Source of the DNA: Pirellulaceae bacterium
Lineage (GTDB): Bacteria > Planctomycetota > Planctomycetia > Pirellulales > Pirellulaceae
Assembly: GCA_019636385.1 (NCBI GenBank)
Contig: JAHBXT010000004.1
Location: forward strand, 775,098 to 839,097
Direction of reading: 5' to 3'
DNA: 64,000 nucleotides
Shown: positions 9,852 through 18,340 of the stretch, piece after piece
Position numbering within the stretch: position 1 is the first letter of the stretch
How the letters are laid out: every line of letters starts with the position of its first letter
Position numbers and translations under genes: made by a program
Notes under the pieces: model-generated
The model's database searches: none
What the model was told of the DNA's origin: nothing
Seen by the model: the letters and a program-made list of their open reading frames with translations, nothing else

Positions 9852-10793
9852 ATGGTCAGCACCTCGAGCGCTCGCGCGCACCGTGGTTTCACCCTGGTGG
9901 AACTGCTGGTGGTAATCGCCATCATCGGCGTGCTCGTCGGCTTGCTGCTACCAGCCATACAGGCCGCCCGCGAGGCTGCTCGCCGCCTGCAGTGCATGAA
10001 CCATTTGAAGCAAATCGGCCTCGGCCTGGCTAACCACGAAAGTAGCTTCGGTCGCTATCCCAAAGGCGGCGCAGGAACCACGAACTTCACGTCAACCCAC
10101 CTGGCCCCGCGCACGCGCATCTCATGGGGCACTGCGATTTTGCCCTATATCGAACAGTCGATCATCTATGACCAGTTCGATTTGAACCTGACGTATCTGC
10201 AATCACCCAATCGAGAGCTAGGACAAACACCACTAGCAATCTACCTGTGCCCGTCCGCTCCCAAACAAGACATGCTGCGGCCCAACGGCGACACGCCCAA
10301 CGCTGTCGAGCGATTCGCGCGCACCGACTACGCCGGCAACTACGGCGAGCGTGGGTTGCGCTGCTATCCACTGACCAACTGCCAGAATCATTATGTCCCA
10401 GGTGGCGGTGGGCGCGGAACGCTGATGTTAGGCATGGATGTTGATATCGCTGCTCGCGAGATCACCGATGGATTGTCGCATACAGTGATGGTCGGTGAAG
10501 CGCCCGAAGGCCTGCATTCGATCTGGATTGGTCACAAGAATGTGCTTGATCAATCCACCCCGTTAAATGCACGGGCAGTTGCGGGGTCGCGGTGGGCTCC
10601 CTGTCACCCCACGTTTAAAAGCCGAGTTGGCAATTTCTGCGACTTTGGCCAGGAGTTTCATAGCTACCACGCCGGCGTTTGTGCCTTTTCATTTGCCGAT
10701 GGTTCGACCCGACTGGTTTCAAACGATGTCGATCTCCAGACTCTAGCCGCCATCTTATCTCGGGCTGGCGGTGAAAGCGTTAGTCTCGATTAA
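9852..10793 (+). CDS. DUF1559 prepilin-like protein under a cobalamin riboswitch
   Basis: A 313-residue protein with a type IV pilin-like N-terminus. A short basic leader is followed by GFTLVELLVVIAIIGVLVGL, the prepilin peptidase site and hydrophobic helix, and then PAIQAAREAARRLQC. The rest is the DUF1559 domain common, in many copies, in planctomycetes. It ends with the family-typical FADGSTRLVS region. The open frame has an upstream TTG at 9798, but the ATG at 9852 gives the normal short leader. It is the first gene after the cobalamin riboswitch and is followed 48 bases later by the DUF4465 gene. It is probably a cell-surface or periplasmic protein; the function of the family is unknown, and a B12-related role here is inferred only from the riboswitch. 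Confidence 0.88.
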   Translation: MVSTSSARAHRGFTLVELLVVIAIIGVLVGLLLPAIQAAREAARRLQCMNHLKQIGLGLANHESSFGRYPKGGAGTTNFTSTHLAPRTRISWGTAILPYIEQSIIYDQFDLNLTYLQSPNRELGQTPLAIYLCPSAPKQDMLRPNGDTPNAVERFARTDYAGNYGERGLRCYPLTNCQNHYVPGGGGRGTLMLGMDVDIAAREITDGLSHTVMVGEAPEGLHSIWIGHKNVLDQSTPLNARAVAGSRWAPCHPTFKSRVGNFCDFGQEFHSYHAGVCAFSFADGSTRLVSNDVDLQTLAAILSRAGGESVSLD

Positions 10794-10841
10794 TTTTTAT
10801 GTGATTTGACAAGCACCGATCCACTAGATAAGGAACGTCCC

Positions 10842-12188
10842 TTGCTAACTAGATTTCGCCTGTACTGGTTGTGTTGCGCTTTCATGCTGACCTGGCTGGC
10901 TGAGCCACTCAGGGCTGCTGAAATCGTCTTGGATTTCGAGCAATACAATCTGCCATCTGACCAGTACATCTACTGGCCGGACCTCGAACACGTCAGTTTT
11001 GAGACCACCTTACCATGGGGGCCGAACTACGCGGTATCTCGCAAGCGATCACTCACGGATCCGATTTTTTATTGGGCCAATGGCGATGACACCACAGTGA
11101 CAATTGGAGGAGCTGGGGGCTCGGAGCAGTGGTTGACCGTACTGGCTGCCGTGCCAGGTGAAATCATTCTAATTGCGCCAGCAAATACTCGGTTTGGCTC
11201 TGTCAAAATCACCAACGCTGCCCTGGTCGACTACACTGTGCGCTATGGTTTGTATCAGGCGAGCCAGTTTGGCCCGAACGACTATTTGCGAGTCCGCTTC
11301 TTGGCCTTGAACGCGGACGACACGCCCACCGGAGCAGCCACCGACTGGATTGACCTAGCGACGTTTACCGCTTCGCTGTCGACGCTGGACGAGTGGATCG
11401 ATGTTGATCTCTCGGGATTGCAATCTGATCGCATGACAATTGAAATGGCCGGTACAGATAACGATCCCATCTGGGGCCTCAACACACCCGCATATTTAGC
11501 TCTAGACGACCTGATCATTCACCCCGCAGATCCGCCCACGACCATTGTCAACAGCTTTGTATATCACTCGGCATGGAGCGGGCCATCATCTGGACCTTGG
11601 GATGCATTGGATACCAGCAAAACGTTAGCTCCATCCGGCCCGCAGGCACAGACATTGGGGCTAGAAAACCTGATCAATACCATTCACGGCATCAATGGGC
11701 TGGTGTTTGATTTTGATCGCTTGCCTGACCCCAGTGGACTGACTGTCAGCGATTTTATGTTCAAGATGAGCCCTCAAGGTGCGTTCGATCTAGCCCTGAA
11801 TCCCCCTGAAAGCTGGCCGAGCGTGCCGGTATTCCCCACTGTCAGTGTGTCGGAAATTACAAGTTTTGATCGCGCCCTGCTACAATGGCCGAATCAGATA
11901 ATCGAAAATCGATGGCTGCAGGTCACGGTGCTTGCCAACTCAAACACCGGTTTAGCTCAAGACGCGGTCTACTACATCGGCCACTTGCGCGGCGAAACGA
12001 CCGGGCCGGCCAGCGGTGTGTACACGGTCTCATTTGCCGATATCTCGTTTATTCGCGAGTCAATTGGTTTGACGGTCTTCGCCAACGGAGCAACGGACAT
12101 CGACAAGAATGGGGTGCTTGCTTTTGCTGATATCTCAGCGATGCGAGCCCATATCAGTAGCCAACTTTCCAATTTAACAGTTCCCTGA
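10842..12188 (+). CDS. DUF4465 surface protein with dockerin-like C-terminus, probably B12-related
   Basis: A secreted protein of 448 residues from a TTG start at 10842, which has an AAGGA ribosome binding site seven bases upstream; a TTG at 10806 would add 12 residues. A signal peptide ends near AEPLRAAE. Residues about 20-230 match the DUF4465 fold. The clearest marker is the WGLNTPAYLALDDL stretch, preceded by EWIDVDLSGLQSDRMTIEM. The C-terminal third has two FADIS-containing repeats, one with a DIDKNG calcium-loop motif as in dockerin-like segments. As I recall, DUF4465 proteins occur in cobamide-transport loci of Bacteroidetes, which fits the upstream riboswitch. A role in capturing cobalamin at the surface is inferred. 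Confidence 0.8.
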   Translation: MLTRFRLYWLCCAFMLTWLAEPLRAAEIVLDFEQYNLPSDQYIYWPDLEHVSFETTLPWGPNYAVSRKRSLTDPIFYWANGDDTTVTIGGAGGSEQWLTVLAAVPGEIILIAPANTRFGSVKITNAALVDYTVRYGLYQASQFGPNDYLRVRFLALNADDTPTGAATDWIDLATFTASLSTLDEWIDVDLSGLQSDRMTIEMAGTDNDPIWGLNTPAYLALDDLIIHPADPPTTIVNSFVYHSAWSGPSSGPWDALDTSKTLAPSGPQAQTLGLENLINTIHGINGLVFDFDRLPDPSGLTVSDFMFKMSPQGAFDLALNPPESWPSVPVFPTVSVSEITSFDRALLQWPNQIIENRWLQVTVLANSNTGLAQDAVYYIGHLRGETTGPASGVYTVSFADISFIRESIGLTVFANGATDIDKNGVLAFADISAMRAHISSQLSNLTVP

Positions 12189-12195
12189 TAGTCCT

Positions 12196-13269
12196 ATGTC
12201 AACTAACAACACGTTTACGCGACGAAGTTTCGTGGCTACCGCCGCGATCGGAGGTAGCTTGATGAATTCGACGCTGCGAGCTTTTGAGCCTCGCAGTTCT
12301 AAGATTCGCATCGGGCAAATCGGCGTGGCTCACGGTCACGCCAACAAATTGGCGGTGTATCGTGCGGCCGCTGACTATGAAGTCGTGGGGATCGTCGAGC
12401 CGGATGCTCAGTTGCGAAGTCGCGCGGAAAAGCAATCCGCCTTCCGCGATTTGAACTGGATGACTCAGGAGCAACTGTTGTCACAGCCCGATTTAGATGC
12501 TGTGCTGATTGAAACCACACCGCGCGACAGCTTGGATGTCGCCGAAGCCTGTATCGCTGCCGGCAAGCACATTCATTTGGACAAGCCCGCCGGCCAGTCG
12601 CTGTCACAATTTGAACGCATCCTGGCTGCTGCCGAACAGAAAAACTTGCTTGTGCAGATGGGTTACATGTATCGCTATAATCCAGCCATCGAGTTACTGC
12701 GACAATTCTTGCGCGACGGCTGGTTGGGCGAGGTGTTTGAGTTACACGCAGTGATGAGCAAAGTACTTGGCCCTGCCGATCGCCGTGAATTAGCTCAGTA
12801 CGCAGGTGGCATGATGTTCGAGTTGGGCTGCCATTTGATGGATTTGGTAGTCGGCCTGTTGGGCGAGCCGCAACGGATCACCGGCTATGCACGGCCCACC
12901 GCTGGCCAGGCCGACCATTTGGTCGATAACGCCTTGGCGGTGCTGGAATATCCACACGCCATTGCAAGTATCAAATCCGCGGCAGTTGAAGTAGAAGGGT
13001 TTGCTCGCCGGCATCTGGTGGTTTGTGGCACTCGCGGCACATTTCATATTCAACCCTTGGACGACCCCGCCGCGCGCATTGCCTTGGATCAACCACGCGG
13101 CAATTATCGTGCCGGCTATCAAGAGGTAACGTTCCCAAAATATAGTCGTTACGTTGGCGATGCTGCCGACATGGTTCAAATCTTGCGAGGCCACAAGCGA
13201 CCTGACTACTCGTACCAGCACGACTTGGCCGTGCAGCGAAGTGTGTTGGCGGCTTGCCAGACGAGCTAG
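12196..13269 (+). CDS. Gfo/Idh/MocA-family oxidoreductase with Tat signal
   Basis: A 357-residue NAD(P)-dependent oxidoreductase, probably acting on a sugar or sugar-like substrate. The N-terminus has a twin-arginine motif (TRRSF) and a short hydrophobic stretch, so export by the Tat system is likely. The Rossmann start is IRIGQIGVAHGHANKL, less canonical than the usual GxGxxG. The EKP-like catalytic motif reads LDKPAG near residue 132. It starts 7 bases after the DUF4465 gene and may be read through from it, but its function does not obviously connect to B12. The haloalkane dehalogenase follows 27 bases later on the same strand. Confidence 0.85.
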   Translation: MSTNNTFTRRSFVATAAIGGSLMNSTLRAFEPRSSKIRIGQIGVAHGHANKLAVYRAAADYEVVGIVEPDAQLRSRAEKQSAFRDLNWMTQEQLLSQPDLDAVLIETTPRDSLDVAEACIAAGKHIHLDKPAGQSLSQFERILAAAEQKNLLVQMGYMYRYNPAIELLRQFLRDGWLGEVFELHAVMSKVLGPADRRELAQYAGGMMFELGCHLMDLVVGLLGEPQRITGYARPTAGQADHLVDNALAVLEYPHAIASIKSAAVEVEGFARRHLVVCGTRGTFHIQPLDDPAARIALDQPRGNYRAGYQEVTFPKYSRYVGDAADMVQILRGHKRPDYSYQHDLAVQRSVLAACQTS

Positions 13270-13296
13270 CTCAGTTGTTCAGAAAGGAGACCCACA

Positions 13297-14214
13297 ATGG
13301 TCGCTGTGTTGCGTACTCCCGATGAAAGATTCTCTGATCTGCCCGGCTTTTCGTACTCGCCGCGGTACGTTCAAGTCGGTGACACGCGAATGCACTATAT
13401 CGATCAGGGGCAAGGCCAGACCGTACTTTGCCTGCACGGAGAGCCGACTTGGTGCTATTTGTATCGCAAGATGATTCCAACTTTGTCGGCTAGCCACCGC
13501 GTGGTCGCGCCCGATATGGTGGGTTTTGGGCGATCCGACAAGTACGCTGATCGCAGCGACTATTCGTTTCAAATGCACGTCGACAAGCTGACCGGGCTGA
13601 TCGAGCAATTGGATTTGCGCGACATCACGCTGGTGTGCCAGGATTGGGGTGGACTGATTGGCCTGCGCATTGCTGCCGAGAACCAAGAGCGTTTTGCGCG
13701 ACTGGTCATCATGAACACCTGGCTGCCGACCGGCGATGAGCCTCCAGGTGAAGCCTTTTTGAAATGGCGTGACTTCGCGGCACGTCAGCCCGACATGCCC
13801 GTCGGTTTCATTTTGCGGCGGACGCTAGTCCAAGGCTCGGCCTTAGCTGAGTCTGTGATCGCAGCCTATGAAGCTCCGTTTCCCGACGCCAGCTACAAGG
13901 CCGGTGCAGCACAATTTCCGTTGCTGGTGCCGATCACTCCAGATGATCCCGGCTCAGAAGGCATGCGCAGAACGCGGCAGGCCATGGCGCAGTGGACTAA
14001 GCCGGTGCAGATCATGTTTTCTGATTCCGATCCAATCACCGCTGGCGGCGATCGCTTCTTCCGCAAGCTGATGCCTGCCGCCAAATCTCAACCGGAAATC
14101 ACCATTCGCGGCGCAAGCCATTTTTTACAGGAAGACGCCGGTCAGGAAATCGCTGAGCACATCCTGGAGTTCATCGACCGAAATCCGCTGCCTCGTTATC
14201 CTAAGGTCGTCTGA
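13297..14214 (+). CDS. Haloalkane dehalogenase, HLD-I type
   Basis: A 305-residue alpha/beta hydrolase that should hydrolyse a carbon-halogen bond to an alcohol and halide. Catalytic residues are readable: nucleophile D116 in CQDWGG, with halide-binding W117 beside it; a second tryptophan W157 in the cap (FLKWRDF); the acid D245 in SDSDP; and H275 in GASHF. The HGEPTW oxyanion region is at residues 47-52. The acid position after the sixth strand and the cap tryptophan favour subfamily HLD-I (DhlA/DhmA-like). A strong AAAGGAG site precedes the ATG. Substrate cannot be read from sequence. An epoxide hydrolase is less likely because the Q-D-W-G-G halide pocket is intact. Confidence 0.85.
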   Translation: MVAVLRTPDERFSDLPGFSYSPRYVQVGDTRMHYIDQGQGQTVLCLHGEPTWCYLYRKMIPTLSASHRVVAPDMVGFGRSDKYADRSDYSFQMHVDKLTGLIEQLDLRDITLVCQDWGGLIGLRIAAENQERFARLVIMNTWLPTGDEPPGEAFLKWRDFAARQPDMPVGFILRRTLVQGSALAESVIAAYEAPFPDASYKAGAAQFPLLVPITPDDPGSEGMRRTRQAMAQWTKPVQIMFSDSDPITAGGDRFFRKLMPAAKSQPEITIRGASHFLQEDAGQEIAEHILEFIDRNPLPRYPKVV

Positions 14215-14260
14215 TTTGTAATTCGGCAATTCTCCCAAAAGCGACATGTGCCTTGAGCAA

Positions 14261-15382
14261 TCAAGTCGACTGAGTTACCAGCGTCGAGCGGATAAAATCC
14301 TCGTTGAGCGTCACACCCAGACCCGGTCTGTCGGGGACGGTAATCCAGCCGTCTTCGGCCTGCACGCGCTCGTGAGTCAGTTCATGGCGTAACGGCGAAT
14401 CTTCCACGCAGTCCTCAAACAAGAATGCATCGCGGCAGGTACTGAGCCAGTGCAGACTAGCAGCCACGGTTACGGGACTGGTGTAACAGTGATTGCACAG
14501 CCGCGCACCGATCTCTTCTACCCGCTGGCGAATATAGGCGGAGTCGGTAAAGCCGTTGCGCGATAGATCGACTTGATAGACATCCAAACAACGCCCGTCG
14601 ATCAGCGGTCGGAATGATTGCCGTCCACACTCTTCTTCGCCGGCAGCGATGGGCACTGGCGAACGATCGCGCAGCCAGCGGTAGCCTTCGTAGTCGTCCG
14701 GATGCAGCGGCTCTTCCAACCAACCGATGTTGTGCTGCTCGAAGGCATGCGCCCGCTGTAAAGCCGTCCGCGCGTCCCACACACAGCCCGCATCAATCAA
14801 CAAGGTTGCATCGTCGCCCAGCCCGCGGCGCGCGCCGGCGACTAAGTCTCGATCAACAGCCTCGCTGCTGCCCATCGGCTCCCAGCCAAATTTCACAGCC
14901 CGATAACCGGCCTGGCGCCAGCGGCGACCTATATCCGCCGTCTCTTGTCCGTCTCGACCAAACAAGATCGAAGCGTAGGCCAGTATCTTGTCATGCTGCT
15001 TGCCGCCCAGCAGTCGATGAATGGGCTGACCGAAATGTTTGCCTTTCAGATCCCACAGCGCCATGTCGATGGCGGACATGGCGGTAATCATCACGCTGCG
15101 GCGACCGCAATACATCGTGCGGCGATACATCTTCTGCCACAACCGCTCGGTCTCCAGAGGATTTTCGCCAATCAAAATGCCGCGCAAGCCCGTGGCCACG
15201 TTGTGACTAAAAGGTGCATCAATGGCCGCTTTAACCATTTCGGGCGAGGAATCGGCTTCGCCAATGCCCTCCAGCCCGCTGTCGGTGCGGACGCGCACCA
15301 GGATCGAATCCTGACTGCTGGCCGTTTTGGCCTCGACATTCTTGATTCGCAGAATTTGACAAACAACTTCAGTAATCTTCAA
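14261..15382 (-). CDS. Mandelate racemase / muconate lactonizing enzyme family protein
   Basis: A 373-residue enolase-superfamily enzyme, which would abstract a proton alpha to a carboxylate, most likely as a sugar-acid dehydratase or racemase. Metal-ligand motifs appear in order: LLIDAG, WLEEPL and AAGEEE. VKFGW marks the position of the first catalytic lysine region, and an NHCYTSP stretch lies near the C-terminus. The open frame extends 20 codons further upstream. However, the TTG at 15382 has AAGGAG eight bases before it and overlaps the previous stop as TTGA, which argues for translational coupling with the deacylase gene. The substrate is unknown. Confidence 0.85.
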   Translation of the reverse strand: MKITEVVCQILRIKNVEAKTASSQDSILVRVRTDSGLEGIGEADSSPEMVKAAIDAPFSHNVATGLRGILIGENPLETERLWQKMYRRTMYCGRRSVMITAMSAIDMALWDLKGKHFGQPIHRLLGGKQHDKILAYASILFGRDGQETADIGRRWRQAGYRAVKFGWEPMGSSEAVDRDLVAGARRGLGDDATLLIDAGCVWDARTALQRAHAFEQHNIGWLEEPLHPDDYEGYRWLRDRSPVPIAAGEEECGRQSFRPLIDGRCLDVYQVDLSRNGFTDSAYIRQRVEEIGARLCNHCYTSPVTVAASLHWLSTCRDAFLFEDCVEDSPLRHELTHERVQAEDGWITVPDRPGLGVTLNEDFIRSTLVTQST

Positions 15383-16410
15383 TTCAGTAACTCCTTGCCA
15401 ACGACCACGATATGTTGCCCCTTGCGCACGGTAGCGACCCAAGCCTGAGCCAGCAGAATGCCATCGACTCCGGCGCGCATTTCAAACGGAGGCATGTCGA
15501 TATGATCAAAATCGTGCAACAGCCCGACGATATCACCTCGCTGTAATCGACTACCACACTCGACCAGCGGTTCGTAATGGCCATCAAAGGGAGCGACGCC
15601 GAAACAGTCACGATCGACCATTTCCAGCTTGCGCTGTGTGCCAGCGCGATGATGGTCGATCTTTTCGATTGAGCCACGCAACTGTCCATGATGAATGGCT
15701 GCCGCCAACACGCCTTGCCGGCCATAGCGCACTCCGTCGACATTGACCGCCCTACCCCACCCCAGCTCGGTGCCAACCGTGATCTTGCCCAAGCTCTCCG
15801 CTTCACTGGGCAACAATCCAGGCGTCATATTCTGATAGACCATCAAAGCTGGGGTGCCGAACCAGCGCGCGGTCTCTTCGATCAATGCCGCTTGTTGTGG
15901 ATCATCGACGTGATGATAGTTTGCGCACAAAGCGAATCGAGCGACATCCCCTCCTGAATGCAAGTCGATCACTACGTGAACTCGCGGCCAAATGTACTCT
16001 CTCACGAAGGCCGCAATGCGATGGGTAATGCCTGACAGTGCCGGCGACTGGCCAGCCCCCTCCACAAAGGCGCGATTCATATTTACGCCGTCGTCCAACT
16101 GACTCTCGCGCGTCCCTGAGCGGAATGCCGATGGGTTGAGCACCGGAATGAAAATGATGCGTCCTAAAACGTCCGGCGTTTGAATTTCTCGCAGCAGCTT
16201 CTTCAGCGCGACCGGGCCTTCGTATTCGTTGCCGTGGTTGGAACCAAAGGCGACTAATCCCTGACCGTCAGTGGCCTGCGGGCCAACCCAGACTGTCAGC
16301 GGCAACAGGTGGTCGCCCCAGATGCTATCGTGCTCGAGCGCCAGCCAATAATCGCGACGGCCCGGTGAATCCAAATCTAGTCGATCCGGTCGAACGATGG
16401 CTCGCGACAT
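15379..16410 (-). CDS. Succinylglutamate desuccinylase / aspartoacylase family zinc hydrolase
   Basis: A 343-residue M14-like deacylase. The zinc-binding set is visible: H and E in GSNHGNEYEG, and a later H in VIDLHSGGD. Substrate carboxylate contacts are likely in NPSAFRSGTR and NMNRAF. A TTG at 16428 would add six residues; the ATG at 16410 was chosen. The last 100 residues form the beta-rich domain seen in planctomycete and proteobacterial members of this family. It overlaps the downstream enolase-superfamily gene by four bases, so the two probably act in one pathway, for example deacylation followed by dehydration of the product. The real substrate is not evident. Confidence 0.82.
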   Translation of the reverse strand: MSRAIVRPDRLDLDSPGRRDYWLALEHDSIWGDHLLPLTVWVGPQATDGQGLVAFGSNHGNEYEGPVALKKLLREIQTPDVLGRIIFIPVLNPSAFRSGTRESQLDDGVNMNRAFVEGAGQSPALSGITHRIAAFVREYIWPRVHVVIDLHSGGDVARFALCANYHHVDDPQQAALIEETARWFGTPALMVYQNMTPGLLPSEAESLGKITVGTELGWGRAVNVDGVRYGRQGVLAAAIHHGQLRGSIEKIDHHRAGTQRKLEMVDRDCFGVAPFDGHYEPLVECGSRLQRGDIVGLLHDFDHIDMPPFEMRAGVDGILLAQAWVATVRKGQHIVVVGKELLN

Positions 16411-16613
16411 TGGCAAGATCACTTTCAATTGCTGTAACCGTCCTTAACTAAGGCGATTGATGGGCGTGGTGGGCCGGCGCAGGGACAAACCTAATTTGAC
16501 TCAATCCAACCACTTCGCTCTCTGCCTACCTTAAGTTCTAGCGAACAGCTTGCGCCGCCCTGCTTGTCCCAGTCTACGAATGATGTGGATTGTTACCAAT
16601 TTCAGCGAGCTGC

Positions 16614-17993
16614 CTACGACGCTAACGGATCGTCGCCGCACTCTGCTATGGCCGCGATCAGCGCCGCGCACATAGCGGGTCCAGACTGGGCAGTGAATGG
16701 AAATTGATTGCAATACTTTGGTGACTGATAACCGGCGTAGGATCGAGCCTGGATGTCAAATTCATCCGGCAGGTACCCGATGCGGCCATTAGCATAACAA
16801 GCCAACATCAAATTCCCAGTAGACCGCTCAGCCGCAGATCGACGAACGTTCAACGCAAAGGGCGAAAAAAACTCGGAGGCGTTAGCTGCAATGCACAAGT
16901 CTCCGATGCGGACCGCTTGAACTTCAGTGTCCAAGTACTCTGGCCGCTGCTGGTAATCTTTCAGCATTAACTCAGTCCACTCCATTTTGAAGCGGCACAT
17001 GGCTCGCACCGCCTGCTGTTCGTCTCCGCCGTGACGCCGAACCATATCATCTGGTCGATTCGTCATCGCTCGGCCGAAGTCTTCGCGCCACTTGGAAAAA
17101 TCTCGGTCACGCAGCCGTCGCTCGGCTTCTTGACGGTCCTGCATAATCTCGGCTTCGGTCCAGCGGCGTGTTGGCAGGCGTGCTAAACGACTGGATACCG
17201 CCACCTCCGCCCGACTGGCGTCAATGGGCCGCGCACGCTGCAGAACATCCAGCGCGGCCCGAGCGATGCGACCCGCTGGCTGACTCCAGTTCTGCGCCGT
17301 GGCCAGCTCCGGTAGAAAATTGACATCACCGCAAGCGCCCTGCAGGTACAGGGCTGTTGTGCCAGGCAGCGCTTGCTCAAGGGCGTCACACACCTGCCCC
17401 GGCAAGTCGCGGCTGACCGCCCAAGGACGCTTCTCGGTCGCGATCGTGGGATGCCCTGCGAAATTGACTAGCACCGCCAGCGGCGATCCATGGCCGCAAT
17501 CAACTGCGGCCACGACCAGATGCGGATCCACGCTGCCGTGAGGACGGGTGCGATTGTAGGTCAAGTCGTGTATTTCAGCTTGCGCCGTGCGCATCGTCGC
17601 CGATTGCCGGTTGTTCCAAGCCACAATGGCTGCCGTGGCAGCTTGACGACTAGCCCAATCTTCGTAAACCGGATCGCACTGGCCGACGCCCAGCAGCCCA
17701 CCCGCAGCCGGGGCGTTGTGCGAATGCGAGCAGGTCAGCATGATCGCGCTGGGCGACACCGGTATCTCGTCGGCGATTCGCTGCCGCGTCCGCTCGGTAA
17801 ACACTGTATCGATGACCATCAAATCCAGCGTAATGACGATTGCTGCCTGACGACCATCGTCCACCGCCAGAGCCGTGGCGTATAACGGATCATGCACGGT
17901 CTTCCAGCGACGCTGAATGTAATATCCCCAACCTGTTAGCTCGACACCCCAAAATGGTGTCAAACCGGTGCGTGCAACGCCTGCAGTCAGCAT
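16614..17993 (-). CDS. Neutral/alkaline ceramidase-like (N-terminal domain) hydrolase
   Basis: A 459-residue protein of the neutral/alkaline non-lysosomal ceramidase family, a form with little beyond the N-terminal catalytic domain. Evidence includes the CSHSHNAPA stretch, the NFAGHPTI histidine, the long GACGDVNF segment typical of the family, and the opening MLTAGVARTGLTP. The open frame continues 35 codons upstream, but that part has no signal peptide and looks random, so the ATG at 17993 is used. No signal peptide is seen from this start, suggesting a cytoplasmic enzyme. Many planctomycete members likely act on amides other than ceramide. It lies 203 bases upstream of the deacylase, same strand. 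Confidence 0.8.
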   Translation of the reverse strand: MLTAGVARTGLTPFWGVELTGWGYYIQRRWKTVHDPLYATALAVDDGRQAAIVITLDLMVIDTVFTERTRQRIADEIPVSPSAIMLTCSHSHNAPAAGGLLGVGQCDPVYEDWASRQAATAAIVAWNNRQSATMRTAQAEIHDLTYNRTRPHGSVDPHLVVAAVDCGHGSPLAVLVNFAGHPTIATEKRPWAVSRDLPGQVCDALEQALPGTTALYLQGACGDVNFLPELATAQNWSQPAGRIARAALDVLQRARPIDASRAEVAVSSRLARLPTRRWTEAEIMQDRQEAERRLRDRDFSKWREDFGRAMTNRPDDMVRRHGGDEQQAVRAMCRFKMEWTELMLKDYQQRPEYLDTEVQAVRIGDLCIAANASEFFSPFALNVRRSAAERSTGNLMLACYANGRIGYLPDEFDIQARSYAGYQSPKYCNQFPFTAQSGPAMCAALIAAIAECGDDPLAS

Positions 17994-18340
17994 ATCTAAT
18001 TGGCCTTCCGCGCGCTTCGAGTGTGACGTATTGATGGATTGGCCACGAACTGACCACAGTATACCGACTAATGCTGTGGTTATGGCATTCGATGACAACT
18101 AACAACGGGACGGCTGGCGGAACGAAGCGGAGCATTGAGGACAAGCGTCATCCCGCAGAAGCTCGGTGACATGTAATGGAGAGTAGGGTTCAGGAGGGGG
18201 CTAGTCTCGTTGTAGCAGGAAACAGAACCATCCACCGGTCAAGTCGGATGGCATACTGCCCAACAGCCAAATTTTGAGTACCCGTTAAGGTGCATGGTCC
18301 CCAAAACTATGCTATCCCCAAAACTATGCTGGCTGGATCG
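17994..18340. repeat. Intergenic region with a short tandem repeat
   Basis: About 350 bases without a gene lie between the ceramidase-like start and the end of the acyltransferase gene. CCCCAAAACTATGCT occurs twice, at 18299-18313 and 18316-18330, separated by two bases. Nothing else was recognised. Confidence 0.6.
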
